A DNA stretch of 7,496 bases from Chromatiales bacterium (GTDB taxonomy: Bacteria; Pseudomonadota; Gammaproteobacteria; UBA6429; Thiohalophilaceae): positions 1 to 7,496 of the forward strand of contig JALTLP010000051.1 in assembly GCA_027001895.1 (NCBI GenBank), read 5' to 3'. Under the pieces are notes generated by a model. That model had not been told where the DNA came from. It worked only from the letters and a program-made list of their open reading frames with translations, and did not search any database. Positions within the stretch are counted from its first letter, which is position 1, and every line of letters starts with the position of its first letter. Positions 1 through 6,238 of the stretch are shown here, one piece after another. Both the position numbers and the translations under genes were made by a program.

Positions 1-1786
1 TAAACAGTAATGATGCTAGCTGCTGGCCATACAGGCTGCCGTTTAAGCTTTCAGGGGTGAGCGGCGAAAGTTGTTTGCTTTGCTGTATATCTTTTATAAA
101 GGGTTGAAAGGTGCTGGCCTTGAAAGCCGTGTTTACCACAGCTTGCTGGAGTCTTTTGTTAAGTTGTTCTGTTGACGGTAATAGCTGTTGGCGAGTCAGT
201 TGTGTTTTGGTATCGGGCAACAACTGGTAAGCCGCACGGTAAGCATGAATATATTTTTGTTTGATCAGAGAATTAAAAAAACTATCAAGCTGTTTTGTTT
301 TTATAAGTACATCGTCGGCAGAGCTGCCACGTAAAACAGTGACATTAAGCAGGTCATCGGTTTGTAACTGTTGACGCAGCTTGTTATCAATATTTATTTG
401 TTCTAGTGACACCGGGCTTAGTTTTGCCAGGTCGCTTTCCCATTGAATTGGGTAAAGCACAAACAGTGTACTGATAACGGCAATAGAAACAGCAATGCTT
501 GTCAGGTTTAAGTTTATTTTGAGTCTGGATAACTTTTGTATCCACGTGGGAACAGTCACGACAGCGGGTTTTTTTATATCGGTTAGTATGGGAATAACAA
601 AACGGGTTAGCAATGCGGCGGCAAGCAGGCCACTTATTGCCATAACACCGAGTTGTGCCAGACCGTTAAACGATGTCAGGGTTAAGGCAAAAAATCCAAG
701 GCAGGTGGTTATTACACCAAGTCGCAGGGTTGTCCATATTTTTTCGACACTTTGCTTTACTGTTTGGTTTTGTTGCAGGTGGCTAAAGACGTGTACCGGG
801 TAGTCCAGTGCAACGCCGATAAGGGTTAAACCAAATGCCAGGGTAATACCCTGCAAGTCATTAAAAATTAAATGGGTAAACAGCACGCCGCTTAACACCG
901 CTACAAACAGTGGCAGCCCGGCAAGCACCACCAGCCATAAGGAACGGAATGCCAGCAGGATTAATAGCATCACTGCAATACTTGCCATAATACTGATGCG
1001 TTGCGAGTCGGCTTTTATTTTTTTGCGTGCCTGCACTGCGAATACGCCCGGGCCGGTGATAAGCAGTTGCAGCCCGGTAGTTTTAACTTTATCAAAGGCA
1101 TTGTTAATTTGCGTAATGGCTGTTTGTTGCTGGTTAATGTCCATTCCATTGACATTAATGGCGGCAACCAGTAAGGCCATTTTCGTATCTTTGCTTACCC
1201 AGACAGAATGACTTTTTTTTGGCTGGCCCGATGCTTGTGTATTTTTAAGTATGTTTTGCAGTTCAGCGGTCGGGTCGTTGCGAAGGCTTTTTTTAACCAT
1301 GCTGCCAAATGGGGTAAGCAATTCCTGGTAACGTTGTTGCAGCGCTTTATGCAGGTTTTCAATGGTAAACCGTTGTTGTGTGTCGTTTGAATCGGTTAAC
1401 AGGTAGCGGTAGTGGTTTAATATTTTTTTATCTTTTAAAGGCAGGCGGGCCTTGCCGTTATTAACAAAGACAAAAGATTTTGTTTTAAGTATTTGCTTGC
1501 GTAGTTTTTTGCTGGCGGTTGCGCGCCCGGTTGCATCACCACCTTTTATTGCAAGCAGGAACAGGCCATTGTTGGTCTCATTAATGGCTTTGAGTATGCT
1601 GACTTTATCTATTGGTTGTTCGGTTTGTTGCGCACTGTTTGCGGGTAGGAACTGCTGAATATCCGAACTAGTAGTAACGTTTGTTAATACATACCCACTG
1701 GCAAAAATAATGGCGAACAGGGAAAAGGCCAGTATGCTGATAGCCGTTGGGTTGAGAGCCAGGGTGATTTTATTCTTGTTATTCAA
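1..1786 (-). CDS. MMPL/RND-family exporter of the aryl polyene locus (C-terminus cut by window edge)
   Basis: An uninterrupted reading frame of 595 codons runs from a TTG at 1786-1784 off the left edge. TTG is chosen because an in-frame stop lies at 1804-1802, only an unlikely CTG (1792) lies between, and the first in-frame ATG is about 150 codons downstream. The start follows the LolA-like stop by 2 bp, which suggests translational coupling. The protein has an N-terminal membrane helix (about residues 8-34), a large periplasmic loop, and then a bundle of hydrophobic segments (about 266-305, 315-338, 363-395). The helix carrying GVALDYPVHVFSH places an acidic residue (Asp328) where RND/MMPL proteins carry the proton-relay aspartate. 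A further helix near 430-450 opens the second half. Family members are usually near 770-800 residues, so roughly the last quarter is missing. Its place after LolA-like and acyltransferase genes is typical of aryl polyene clusters, where it is inferred to move polyene lipid out of the inner membrane. Family call is strong; substrate is inferred. Confidence 0.88.
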   Translation of the reverse strand, partial: MNNKNKITLALNPTAISILAFSLFAIIFASGYVLTNVTTSSDIQQFLPANSAQQTEQPIDKVSILKAINETNNGLFLLAIKGGDATGRATASKKLRKQILKTKSFVFVNNGKARLPLKDKKILNHYRYLLTDSNDTQQRFTIENLHKALQQRYQELLTPFGSMVKKSLRNDPTAELQNILKNTQASGQPKKSHSVWVSKDTKMALLVAAINVNGMDINQQQTAITQINNAFDKVKTTGLQLLITGPGVFAVQARKKIKADSQRISIMASIAVMLLILLAFRSLWLVVLAGLPLFVAVLSGVLFTHLIFNDLQGITLAFGLTLIGVALDYPVHVFSHLQQNQTVKQSVEKIWTTLRLGVITTCLGFFALTLTSFNGLAQLGVMAISGLLAAALLTRFVIPILTDIKKPAVVTVPTWIQKLSRLKINLNLTSIAVSIAVISTLFVLYPIQWESDLAKLSPVSLEQINIDNKLRQQLQTDDLLNVTVLRGSSADDVLIKTKQLDSFFNSLIKQKYIHAYRAAYQLLPDTKTQLTRQQLLPSTEQLNKRLQQAVVNTAFKASTFQPFIKDIQQSKQLSPLTPESLNGSLYGQQLASLLF

Positions 1787-1788
1787 AT

Positions 1789-2412
1789 TCAGAACACTTG
1801 TTTATCGGTGTTAATTTGCATGATACTTTTATCCCCGCCGGGCTCAGTGGTGGTTACGGTACGGATATGCGTGTCGGAACCGTTTAATTCGATAGCTTCT
1901 ATGTATTCCAGCGCTTCTTCGTCAAGCGGAACCAGTGTTATCGTCCAGTTATTTTCACTGGTTTTAAAACTGACATCGTAATAGTCGTTCAGGGTTCTCA
2001 GGTTGCCGCCCAGCACGCCACGATAGGCTTCGGTAAACACAGCAATAACCGGGTAGTTGCTGAGTAATAAATCGTACTGTTCGCCATTGGCTTTTACAAT
2101 ATGCAGTTTATCACCGCTTACTTTAAAAAATTCAGGCTGAGGAGTAATGGTTTTTTTTATCAGGGTATCGGGTGTAATATATTCGAGTGTGCCGGTGAGT
2201 TTTATTTTATTGTCGAGTACGCTTATGAATTTAGTTTCAACAAAGCTGGCCTTACTGTGTTTAATTTTTGACAGATTTTGCAACACGGCTTCGAGGCTGT
2301 AATCAGTTACGGGCCCGGCGGCATAGCCTGACTTGCATGCAAGCAATAGCCACAGACTGGCTAAAAGTGCCAGGATGAAGTGTTTATTTTTTTTCGTCAT
2401 GCCAGAAGTCAT
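1789..2412 (-). CDS. LolA-like periplasmic lipid/lipoprotein carrier protein
   Basis: The product has 207 residues from the ATG at 2412, or 203 from the ATG at 2400 (Met5). The second start gives a cleaner signal peptide (MTKKNKHF followed by a Leu/Ala-rich core) and a shorter overlap with the acyltransferase gene (17 instead of 29 bp); neither start has a clear Shine-Dalgarno sequence. The signal could be cut by signal peptidase I near GYAA/GP (residues 30-33), or at Cys26 in LLAC, a near-lipobox. The rest is beta-rich, with the LolA-like pattern of a helix (about 38-52), a strand reading SFVETKFISVLDNKIKLTG, and later pairs of strands, consistent with an open half-barrel that holds lipid. 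Within the operon it lies between the acyltransferase and the MMPL exporter. By analogy with aryl polyene clusters it would carry the polyene lipid across the periplasm, or help the exporter do so. It is probably not the housekeeping LolA, because of this context and the divergent sequence. Confidence 0.82.
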   Translation of the reverse strand: MTSGMTKKNKHFILALLASLWLLLACKSGYAAGPVTDYSLEAVLQNLSKIKHSKASFVETKFISVLDNKIKLTGTLEYITPDTLIKKTITPQPEFFKVSGDKLHIVKANGEQYDLLLSNYPVIAVFTEAYRGVLGGNLRTLNDYYDVSFKTSENNWTITLVPLDEEALEYIEAIELNGSDTHIRTVTTTEPGGDKSIMQINTDKQVF

Positions 2413-3307
2413 AAAAGTTAAACCAGTTATAAGGTGATTTCTTTATAAAGTATTCGAGCCGGTCAACATAGCTCTGCATATATTTTTGCGCATCCTGTTT
2501 GCGGGTTTTGCGGTTAATTTCTATCTTATCGGACAACAGCTCGAAGTAAATATTATATTTATTGCCGCCTTCGTATAAGCCATAAAATAAAACGACCGGA
2601 ACGTTCATGATTGAGGCCAGCAAAACCGGCCCGGAGGGGAACTCAGCATTATCATCCAGCAGCTTGCACTTTACCTTGCGTTCACCTTCGGTAACGCGGT
2701 CGCCGAGCATACCGACAAAATAGCCCTGTTCAATGGCTTCCTGCATTTGTAGTAGAGCATCCTGATCGGCAAGGTTGATAACTGTGTCAGCCACTTCGGG
2801 GTTGAGTTGGTCGAAAATACGGGTGATCATCTGATTATGCTCACGGTACATCAGTACCTTTAGAGGCAGGTGTTTATTGCGTACCACCAGCGAGCGCAGT
2901 ACCTCGAAGCTACCATGGTGTGCACCAAGCAGAATGCCGCCTTTGCCATTGTCGATATATTTGTCGAGTACGTCGACACCATGCACTTTTATTTCAAAGC
3001 GTTCATGCTGATCGGTTAAAAAGAACACGCGGTCGAGGATGGTCGATGAAAAATGATGGATATGTCTGATAACGGTAACAAGCGAAGGGATGTTGCCCTG
3101 CACACGCCTGAAATAATTCCTGGATGCGCGGATAACACGTGGTGAGGTAAGGAAAAAGTAGGCCGTTATAAAATAAAGAATAAAGCGTGCAATATTGCGA
3201 CCTATATTTAAAGCTATCCAGCAGATAAGCTTTAACAAAAAAGGGTTGCTACGTTCGGAATGCTTTTTCCAGCCCTTTTCGCTTTGTTTGCTATCAGTTG
3301 TGCTCAT
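2384..3307 (-). CDS. LpxL/HtrB-like lysophospholipid-type acyltransferase
   Basis: This is a 307-residue protein of the LpxL/LpxM acyltransferase superfamily. The catalytic HX4E motif is visible as His130-His131-Gly-Ser-Phe-Glu135 inside GGILLGAHHGSFEVL. A basic N-terminus (KKHSERSN) is followed by a hydrophobic anchor at about residues 24-53, as in LpxL, placing the enzyme at the inner membrane facing the cytoplasm. A downstream stretch (GYFVGMLGDRVTEGERKVKCKLL, about 195-217) corresponds to the second conserved block of the family, and FPSGPVLLASIMNVPVV follows it. The ATG at 3307 comes 3 bp after the dehydratase stop. In aryl polyene, xanthomonadin and flexirubin clusters, homologues are proposed to join the finished polyene acyl chain to a glycerolipid or other lipid. 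The acceptor cannot be read from the sequence. A role in lipid A acylation is less likely given the operon. Confidence 0.88.
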   Translation of the reverse strand: MSTTDSKQSEKGWKKHSERSNPFLLKLICWIALNIGRNIARFILYFITAYFFLTSPRVIRASRNYFRRVQGNIPSLVTVIRHIHHFSSTILDRVFFLTDQHERFEIKVHGVDVLDKYIDNGKGGILLGAHHGSFEVLRSLVVRNKHLPLKVLMYREHNQMITRIFDQLNPEVADTVINLADQDALLQMQEAIEQGYFVGMLGDRVTEGERKVKCKLLDDNAEFPSGPVLLASIMNVPVVLFYGLYEGGNKYNIYFELLSDKIEINRKTRKQDAQKYMQSYVDRLEYFIKKSPYNWFNFYDFWHDEKK

Positions 3308-3310
3308 ATT

Positions 3311-3625
3311 TTATTGCTTACAGAGTTTTAAAAGGCCTTGCACGATAAGATTACCCTGGCACGATGCGCTGAATTTTATTTTTACTTCATTATCAGTCGT
3401 GTTATCGGTTGTCGGTGCATTAATTTCGACAGATTGTTCGGCCTTTAACGGCTGTAAAAATTTTACATTGTTTAAGCTGCAAACTTTGTAGCCATTGTTC
3501 TGCTTTAATACACAATCAATAATTTCATCAAGAATAACAACACCTGGAACTATCGGATTGCCCGGAAAGTGGCCTTCGAGGCAGGGATGATCTTTGTCTA
3601 TTTTAAAGTGATTATCAGTGGCCAT
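3311..3625 (-). CDS. FabA/FabZ-like 3-hydroxyacyl-ACP dehydratase (small hot-dog protein)
   Basis: The 104-residue protein is a short single hot-dog domain. The signature EGHFPGNPIVPGVVILDE spans residues 17-34. His19 is the expected catalytic histidine. Fourteen residues later, where FabZ has Glu and FabA has Asp, this protein has Asp33, followed by Glu34, so the catalytic pair reads like FabA in a FabZ-like loop. It is shorter than housekeeping FabZ (about 140-150) or FabA (about 170), as is usual for the dehydratase next to the ligase in aryl polyene clusters (ApeI-type). It should remove water from the 3-hydroxy-acyl-ACP intermediate to give the conjugated trans double bond, probably as a dimer. 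The start overlaps the ligase stop by 11 bp and is supported by AAGG six bases upstream. A second dehydratase, common in such clusters, is not in the window. Confidence 0.9.
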   Translation of the reverse strand: MATDNHFKIDKDHPCLEGHFPGNPIVPGVVILDEIIDCVLKQNNGYKVCSLNNVKFLQPLKAEQSVEINAPTTDNTTDNEVKIKFSASCQGNLIVQGLLKLCKQ

Positions 3626-4973
3626 GTTGAGCCTTGTCGTTTTTAAACTGCTTGCTAAATTCGATTAATGCCTGACGAGTCAGCTTACCCGTGGCGTTGT
3701 AGGGCAGTTCGTCAACAATATATAAAGGCCGCGGAATAAATACACTGTCAATTTTTTCTGTTAATGCGGCGCTGACCTGCCTGGCATTAAGGCGGTTGGT
3801 TTTTACAAAGGCCATCAGACGTGCAATGTCGTTATTATTATCCGGTAAGAAAACGGCAGCATCGTCTATGCCATCTATTTGTTGCAGCTTTAAGGTAATG
3901 TCGGCAATCGAACCACGTTTGCCAGCAATATTAACCATATCAGAATTTCGTCCAAGCAGTTTAAAGTGATGTTCGTCAATTATTTCAACAACATCATTAA
4001 AAGCCACATCTTCACCTACATGTGGTGCATGTATCCATGCCGTGTTGTTTTTATTGTAAACACGGATACCTTTATATAAGGACCATGTTTGTGTTTTGAG
4101 TGTTTCGCGGTTGGCCATTGAACCCACTTCGGTGCAACCAAATATTTCACTCACCGTTGCATGCATGGTTTTTTCAGCCTGTTCTGCCTGCTCTGTACTG
4201 AGGGGTGCCGTTGCTGAAATAATACGTTCGATATTAGTCCAGTCAATGTCGGTTGCCTTGTTACAGGCACGCAGGTGTACAGGTGTGGTAACCAGAATAA
4301 CAGCGGCACTTGCTGTCGCGCAGACCGTGCGTATATCTTCAGGGTAAAAAGGTCGGCCAGCATAAACAGGACAACCGGATTGAAGTGTATAAAGTATCGA
4401 GGTTTCCAGGCCATACATATGTTGTGGTGGCACCGTGGCAACAATATGCTTTGCCTGCTGATTAAAACCAAAAGCTTCTGCCGCCATTTGTGCGCCGATA
4501 ACTAATGAGTGCCAGGTTTTACTGTTTGCCTGTGGTTTGCCGGTACTGCCAGAGGTAAAAGCAATAGCGGCAATATGTTCGGCATGAATTTGTGGAATAA
4601 CAGGTTGCGCAGTGATAGCTGTTTTATTATGGATGTTGAGTTTTATATTTGTTTGCAGTTGTTCAATGAAAAGATTATCAACAGCGTGTTCTACAATACA
4701 ATAACTGTCAGTATAATCTTCTGCGATAGCGTTTATAATTTCTGTTGCACGGCTCTGGGGTAGCAGGTTGGTTTGTTGCTTAACAATTACCGCGGCAAAG
4801 GCTACCATAAACTGATAACGGTCTTCACACAGGTTTATGGCATATTTTTTTTCCGGTAACCTTGCTGCAAGTGCCCTGACATCGTCCAGAAACTGGCTAT
4901 GGTTAACAATACCCTGTTCATTCCATGCAACAACTGAATCAGCCAGCAGATTGTTTGTTAATGGATGTTTCAT
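3615..4973 (-). CDS. AMP-forming aryl/acyl ligase loading the hydroxybenzoate starter onto ACP
   Basis: The 452-residue protein is an adenylate-forming (ANL superfamily) enzyme. Visible motifs in order are the phosphate-binding loop FTSGSTGKP (139-147), the A5 motif as FGCTEVGS (278-285) in place of the common YG-TE, the hinge region GRNSDMVNIAGKR (341-353), and the C-terminal PYNATGKL (424-431) with catalytic Lys430. It is shorter than typical acyl-CoA synthetases (over 500 residues), as expected for the compact ligases of aryl polyene and xanthomonadin clusters (ApeH/XanA2-type). These activate a 3- or 4-hydroxybenzoate and transfer it to a dedicated ACP. The chorismatase across the divergent promoter would provide the substrate and the ACP at the head of the operon would be the acceptor. 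The start codon overlaps the upstream stop as ATGA (4970-4973) and has no Shine-Dalgarno sequence, which points to translational coupling. Family assignment is strong; aryl specificity comes from context. Confidence 0.92.
   Translation of the reverse strand: MKHPLTNNLLADSVVAWNEQGIVNHSQFLDDVRALAARLPEKKYAINLCEDRYQFMVAFAAVIVKQQTNLLPQSRATEIINAIAEDYTDSYCIVEHAVDNLFIEQLQTNIKLNIHNKTAITAQPVIPQIHAEHIAAIAFTSGSTGKPQANSKTWHSLVIGAQMAAEAFGFNQQAKHIVATVPPQHMYGLETSILYTLQSGCPVYAGRPFYPEDIRTVCATASAAVILVTTPVHLRACNKATDIDWTNIERIISATAPLSTEQAEQAEKTMHATVSEIFGCTEVGSMANRETLKTQTWSLYKGIRVYNKNNTAWIHAPHVGEDVAFNDVVEIIDEHHFKLLGRNSDMVNIAGKRGSIADITLKLQQIDGIDDAAVFLPDNNNDIARLMAFVKTNRLNARQVSAALTEKIDSVFIPRPLYIVDELPYNATGKLTRQALIEFSKQFKNDKAQHGH
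3632..3635 (-). promoter_or_regulatory. Ribosome binding site of the dehydratase gene
   Basis: AAGG lies six bases before the ATG at 3625-3623, inside the last codons of the ligase gene. It supports initiation at this ATG within the 11-bp overlap and is one of the few recognisable Shine-Dalgarno sequences in the operon. Confidence 0.5.
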
Positions 4974-5638
4974 TTTTTATGCGGTTTTAGTTTGACTAGC
5001 TGTTTAATAAACTGGATAAAGCCAGGGTGTTCCAGATCTTTTAAAATAACTTTTCTTACCATGTATTCTGCAGTGGCAAATATGGCAACCAGTATATAGT
5101 TTATAAAGTTGGTTATATAAGACCATGTTTCTATATCTGAAAACAAGGCAAGCAGCGCAGCTTCTACTGAAATAGCAAAAAGAAAAACCGCCCATAGCCA
5201 GGTTAGCGTATAGGTGTATTGTAGCTCTTTTTCAGTTATTTTTGTGCGACGTATTTTTCTTGCAATAAAAGTAACCAGGGGTTCCTGTCCATTGCTGAGA
5301 GTTTTGGCAAAAACATAGGCGACCAGTAAGGGAATAAGGATTGAGGGGATAAAAATAACCATGCGATTGTTGTAATAAAGCAGGATGCCCAGCAATATGC
5401 CGATCAGTGTCATTACGATAGCAGCATGTTTATGGTTCTGGATAAAATTTTGCAGCGCCAGTAACAGGCAGATACTGAATATATACCATGCTGAAAGACG
5501 GAACTGTTCAGTTAAAACCCAGTAGTGAAGCAGAAACGGGTAGCTGACGGTTGCCAGTAACAGTAAATGCTCAAAATTAAATTTTTTAAACACGGTGTTA
5601 ATCTGAAAATTCCGTTTTAGTCTTGCCAGGCCGGGCAT
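4970..5638 (-). CDS. COG4648-type polytopic membrane protein of aryl polyene clusters
   Basis: The 222-residue protein has about six hydrophobic segments (near 23-41, 50-66, 72-89, 92-111, 145-166, 174-192), separated by a basic loop (about 112-142). Recognisable family signatures are FAKTLSNGQEPLVTFIAR (110-127), YTLTWLWAVF (143-152), EYMVRK (191-196) and DLEHPGF (201-207). This family regularly sits between the ACP and the ligase in aryl polyene loci. Its biochemical role is not established; a membrane scaffold for the synthase or a part in lipid handling are possibilities, not conclusions. The ATG at 5638 lies 12 bp after the ACP stop and is enclosed in a small inverted repeat. The only nearby upstream ATG (5649) runs straight into a stop, which fixes the start. 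The stop overlaps the ligase start by 4 bp. Confidence 0.85.
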   Translation of the reverse strand: MPGLARLKRNFQINTVFKKFNFEHLLLLATVSYPFLLHYWVLTEQFRLSAWYIFSICLLLALQNFIQNHKHAAIVMTLIGILLGILLYYNNRMVIFIPSILIPLLVAYVFAKTLSNGQEPLVTFIARKIRRTKITEKELQYTYTLTWLWAVFLFAISVEAALLALFSDIETWSYITNFINYILVAIFATAEYMVRKVILKDLEHPGFIQFIKQLVKLKPHKK

Positions 5639-5658
5639 GACTAAATCATGTTATCCGG
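5631..5658 (-). repeat. Inverted repeat covering the ACP stop and the membrane-protein start codon
   Basis: CATGA (5636-5640) and TCATG (5646-5650) are perfect inverted arms around a five-base loop. They are flanked by CCGG on both sides (5631-5634 and 5655-5658) across a lopsided internal loop. In the transcript this could fold over the ATG at 5638-5636. It might lower translation of the membrane protein relative to the ACP, but the stem is short and could be chance. Confidence 0.3.
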
Positions 5659-5926
5659 TTTTGTTTTTTTCGATATGCTGCGTTAACTGACGTAGCGTAG
5701 AAAAAATAGTGGCATTTTCAGGGTCGTCCGAGCGTAGCTGGAAACCGTATTTTTGAGAAATAGCCATGGCTATTTCGAGTGCGTCGATTGAATCCAGCCC
5801 CAGGCCTTCTCTGAATAGGGGTTGTTCGGGTTCGATTTCTGCTGCACTGATATCTTCAAGGTTAAGTGCTTCTACAATTAATTCTGCAACTTCGTGTTCA
5901 CTTTGACTTTGAGTACTACCTGACAT
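5651..5926 (-). CDS. Acyl carrier protein of the aryl polyene synthase
   Basis: The 91-residue acidic protein matches a stand-alone ACP, with the phosphopantetheine attachment site GLGLDSIDALEIA at 41-53 and Ser46 as the modified serine. The DSI variant followed by DALE is the form seen in aryl polyene ACPs and differs from the DSLDTVE of housekeeping AcpP. The helix I region (EVAELIVEALNLE, 12-24) and PLFREGLGLDS loop fit the four-helix fold; the N-terminal Ser/Gln-rich stretch is a short extension. It is the first gene of the leftward operon, with a Shine-Dalgarno GGGAAA at 5936-5931 and a consensus -10 about 95 bp upstream of the ATG. It should carry the aryl starter and the growing polyene. 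Aryl polyene clusters often have two tandem ACP genes; here only one is present before the membrane-protein gene. Confidence 0.93.
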   Translation of the reverse strand: MSGSTQSQSEHEVAELIVEALNLEDISAAEIEPEQPLFREGLGLDSIDALEIAMAISQKYGFQLRSDDPENATIFSTLRQLTQHIEKNKTG

Positions 5927-5930
5927 GTTA

Positions 5931-5936
5931 TTTCCC
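5931..5936 (-). promoter_or_regulatory. Ribosome binding site of the ACP gene
   Basis: GGGAAA lies four bases before the ATG at 5926-5924. It is a moderate purine-rich match to the anti-Shine-Dalgarno sequence and supports this start for the ACP. Confidence 0.5.
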
Positions 5937-6007
5937 GGATTTTCAAAAATTAATCGGTTTTTATGTAAATTCTAAAAGCCGCTTGTTAAGCCAGCCTCTA
6001 CGTCCAA

Positions 6008-6022
6008 AATTCGCAGCGAATT
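6008..6022. repeat. Perfect palindrome at the predicted operon transcription start (candidate operator)
   Basis: AATTCGC-A-GCGAATT is a perfect inverted repeat with 7-bp arms and a one-base centre. It overlaps the last three bases of the -10 hexamer and covers the predicted +1. This position suits a repressor operator; its odd symmetry and size fit a small dimeric regulator. No regulator gene is in the window. Chance occurrence in AT-rich DNA is possible. Confidence 0.4.
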
Positions 6023-6028
6023 ATACCA
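6020..6028 (-). promoter_or_regulatory. Extended -10 promoter element for the leftward polyene operon
   Basis: The minus strand reads TGGTATAAT, a perfect sigma-70 -10 hexamer (6025-6020) preceded by the TGn extension. At 17-bp spacing the -35 position holds no TTGACA-like sequence, so the promoter would rely on the extended -10 or on an activator. The predicted start is near 6013, giving a leader of about 87 nt before the ACP ATG. Confidence 0.6.
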
Positions 6029-6238
6029 GAAAGTGCTTTAAATGGGGTGTTTCGGTAATTTATGCTATTTTCTGGCTAAAAGCGCTGAAAATTATTACTG
6101 TTAAATCAATAAGATACAGTATTGAGGGTTTTATCGAGAAAATCTAGACCCATTAACCGGCTAAATTGCGTTAAAATAGGGCAAAATGTAGGCTTAAATA
6201 AAAAGCTGCCAGAAAATTAACCAGTAAGTGCAAATGCC

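Larger units (their letters stand above)
5927..6238. other. Divergent intergenic control region between the polyene operon and the chorismatase gene
   Basis: This 312-bp AT-rich gap separates the two divergent transcription units. Frames crossing it lack coding features; one plus-strand frame (5866-6147) is largely antisense to the ACP gene. The left third holds the likely operon promoter and a palindrome, described separately. On the chorismatase side I see only weak hexamers: TTGCGT (6166-6171) with TAGGCT (6189-6194) at 17-bp spacing, and TAAAAT (6172-6177) without a good -35. The plus-strand promoter therefore stays unassigned. No tRNA, riboswitch or strong terminator hairpin is visible. 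Confidence 0.7.

Noticed and set aside
495..1658. Four plus-strand open frames (495-803, 996-1211, 1208-1390, 1452-1658)
   Set aside because: All lie antisense to the continuous MMPL frame, have no family features or ribosome binding sites, and have Cys/Leu-rich compositions typical of shadow frames.
2384..3307. Housekeeping lipid A acyltransferase (LpxL/LpxM) as the identity of this gene
   Set aside because: The superfamily matches, but the position between polyene dehydratase and LolA-like/MMPL genes favours a pathway-specific acyltransferase.
3195..3491. Plus-strand open frame of 98 codons
   Set aside because: It is antisense to the acyltransferase start and the dehydratase, both of which have catalytic motifs in their own frames.
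4096..4763. Plus-strand frames at 4096-4347, 4275-4505 and 4509-4763 and a minus-strand frame at 4151-4471
   Set aside because: They are shadows of the ligase gene, whose adenylation motifs run without break through the region.
5004..5195. Minus-strand frame of 63 codons
   Set aside because: It is an out-of-frame shadow of the COG4648-type membrane protein.
5866..6147. Plus-strand 93-codon frame in the divergent gap
   Set aside because: Its start lies antisense to the ACP gene, it has no recognisable domain, and it would cross the operon promoter region.
6149..6194. A plus-strand sigma-70 promoter for the chorismatase gene
   Set aside because: The best hexamer pair (TTGCGT and TAGGCT) matches only half of each consensus, so it was not listed as a feature.
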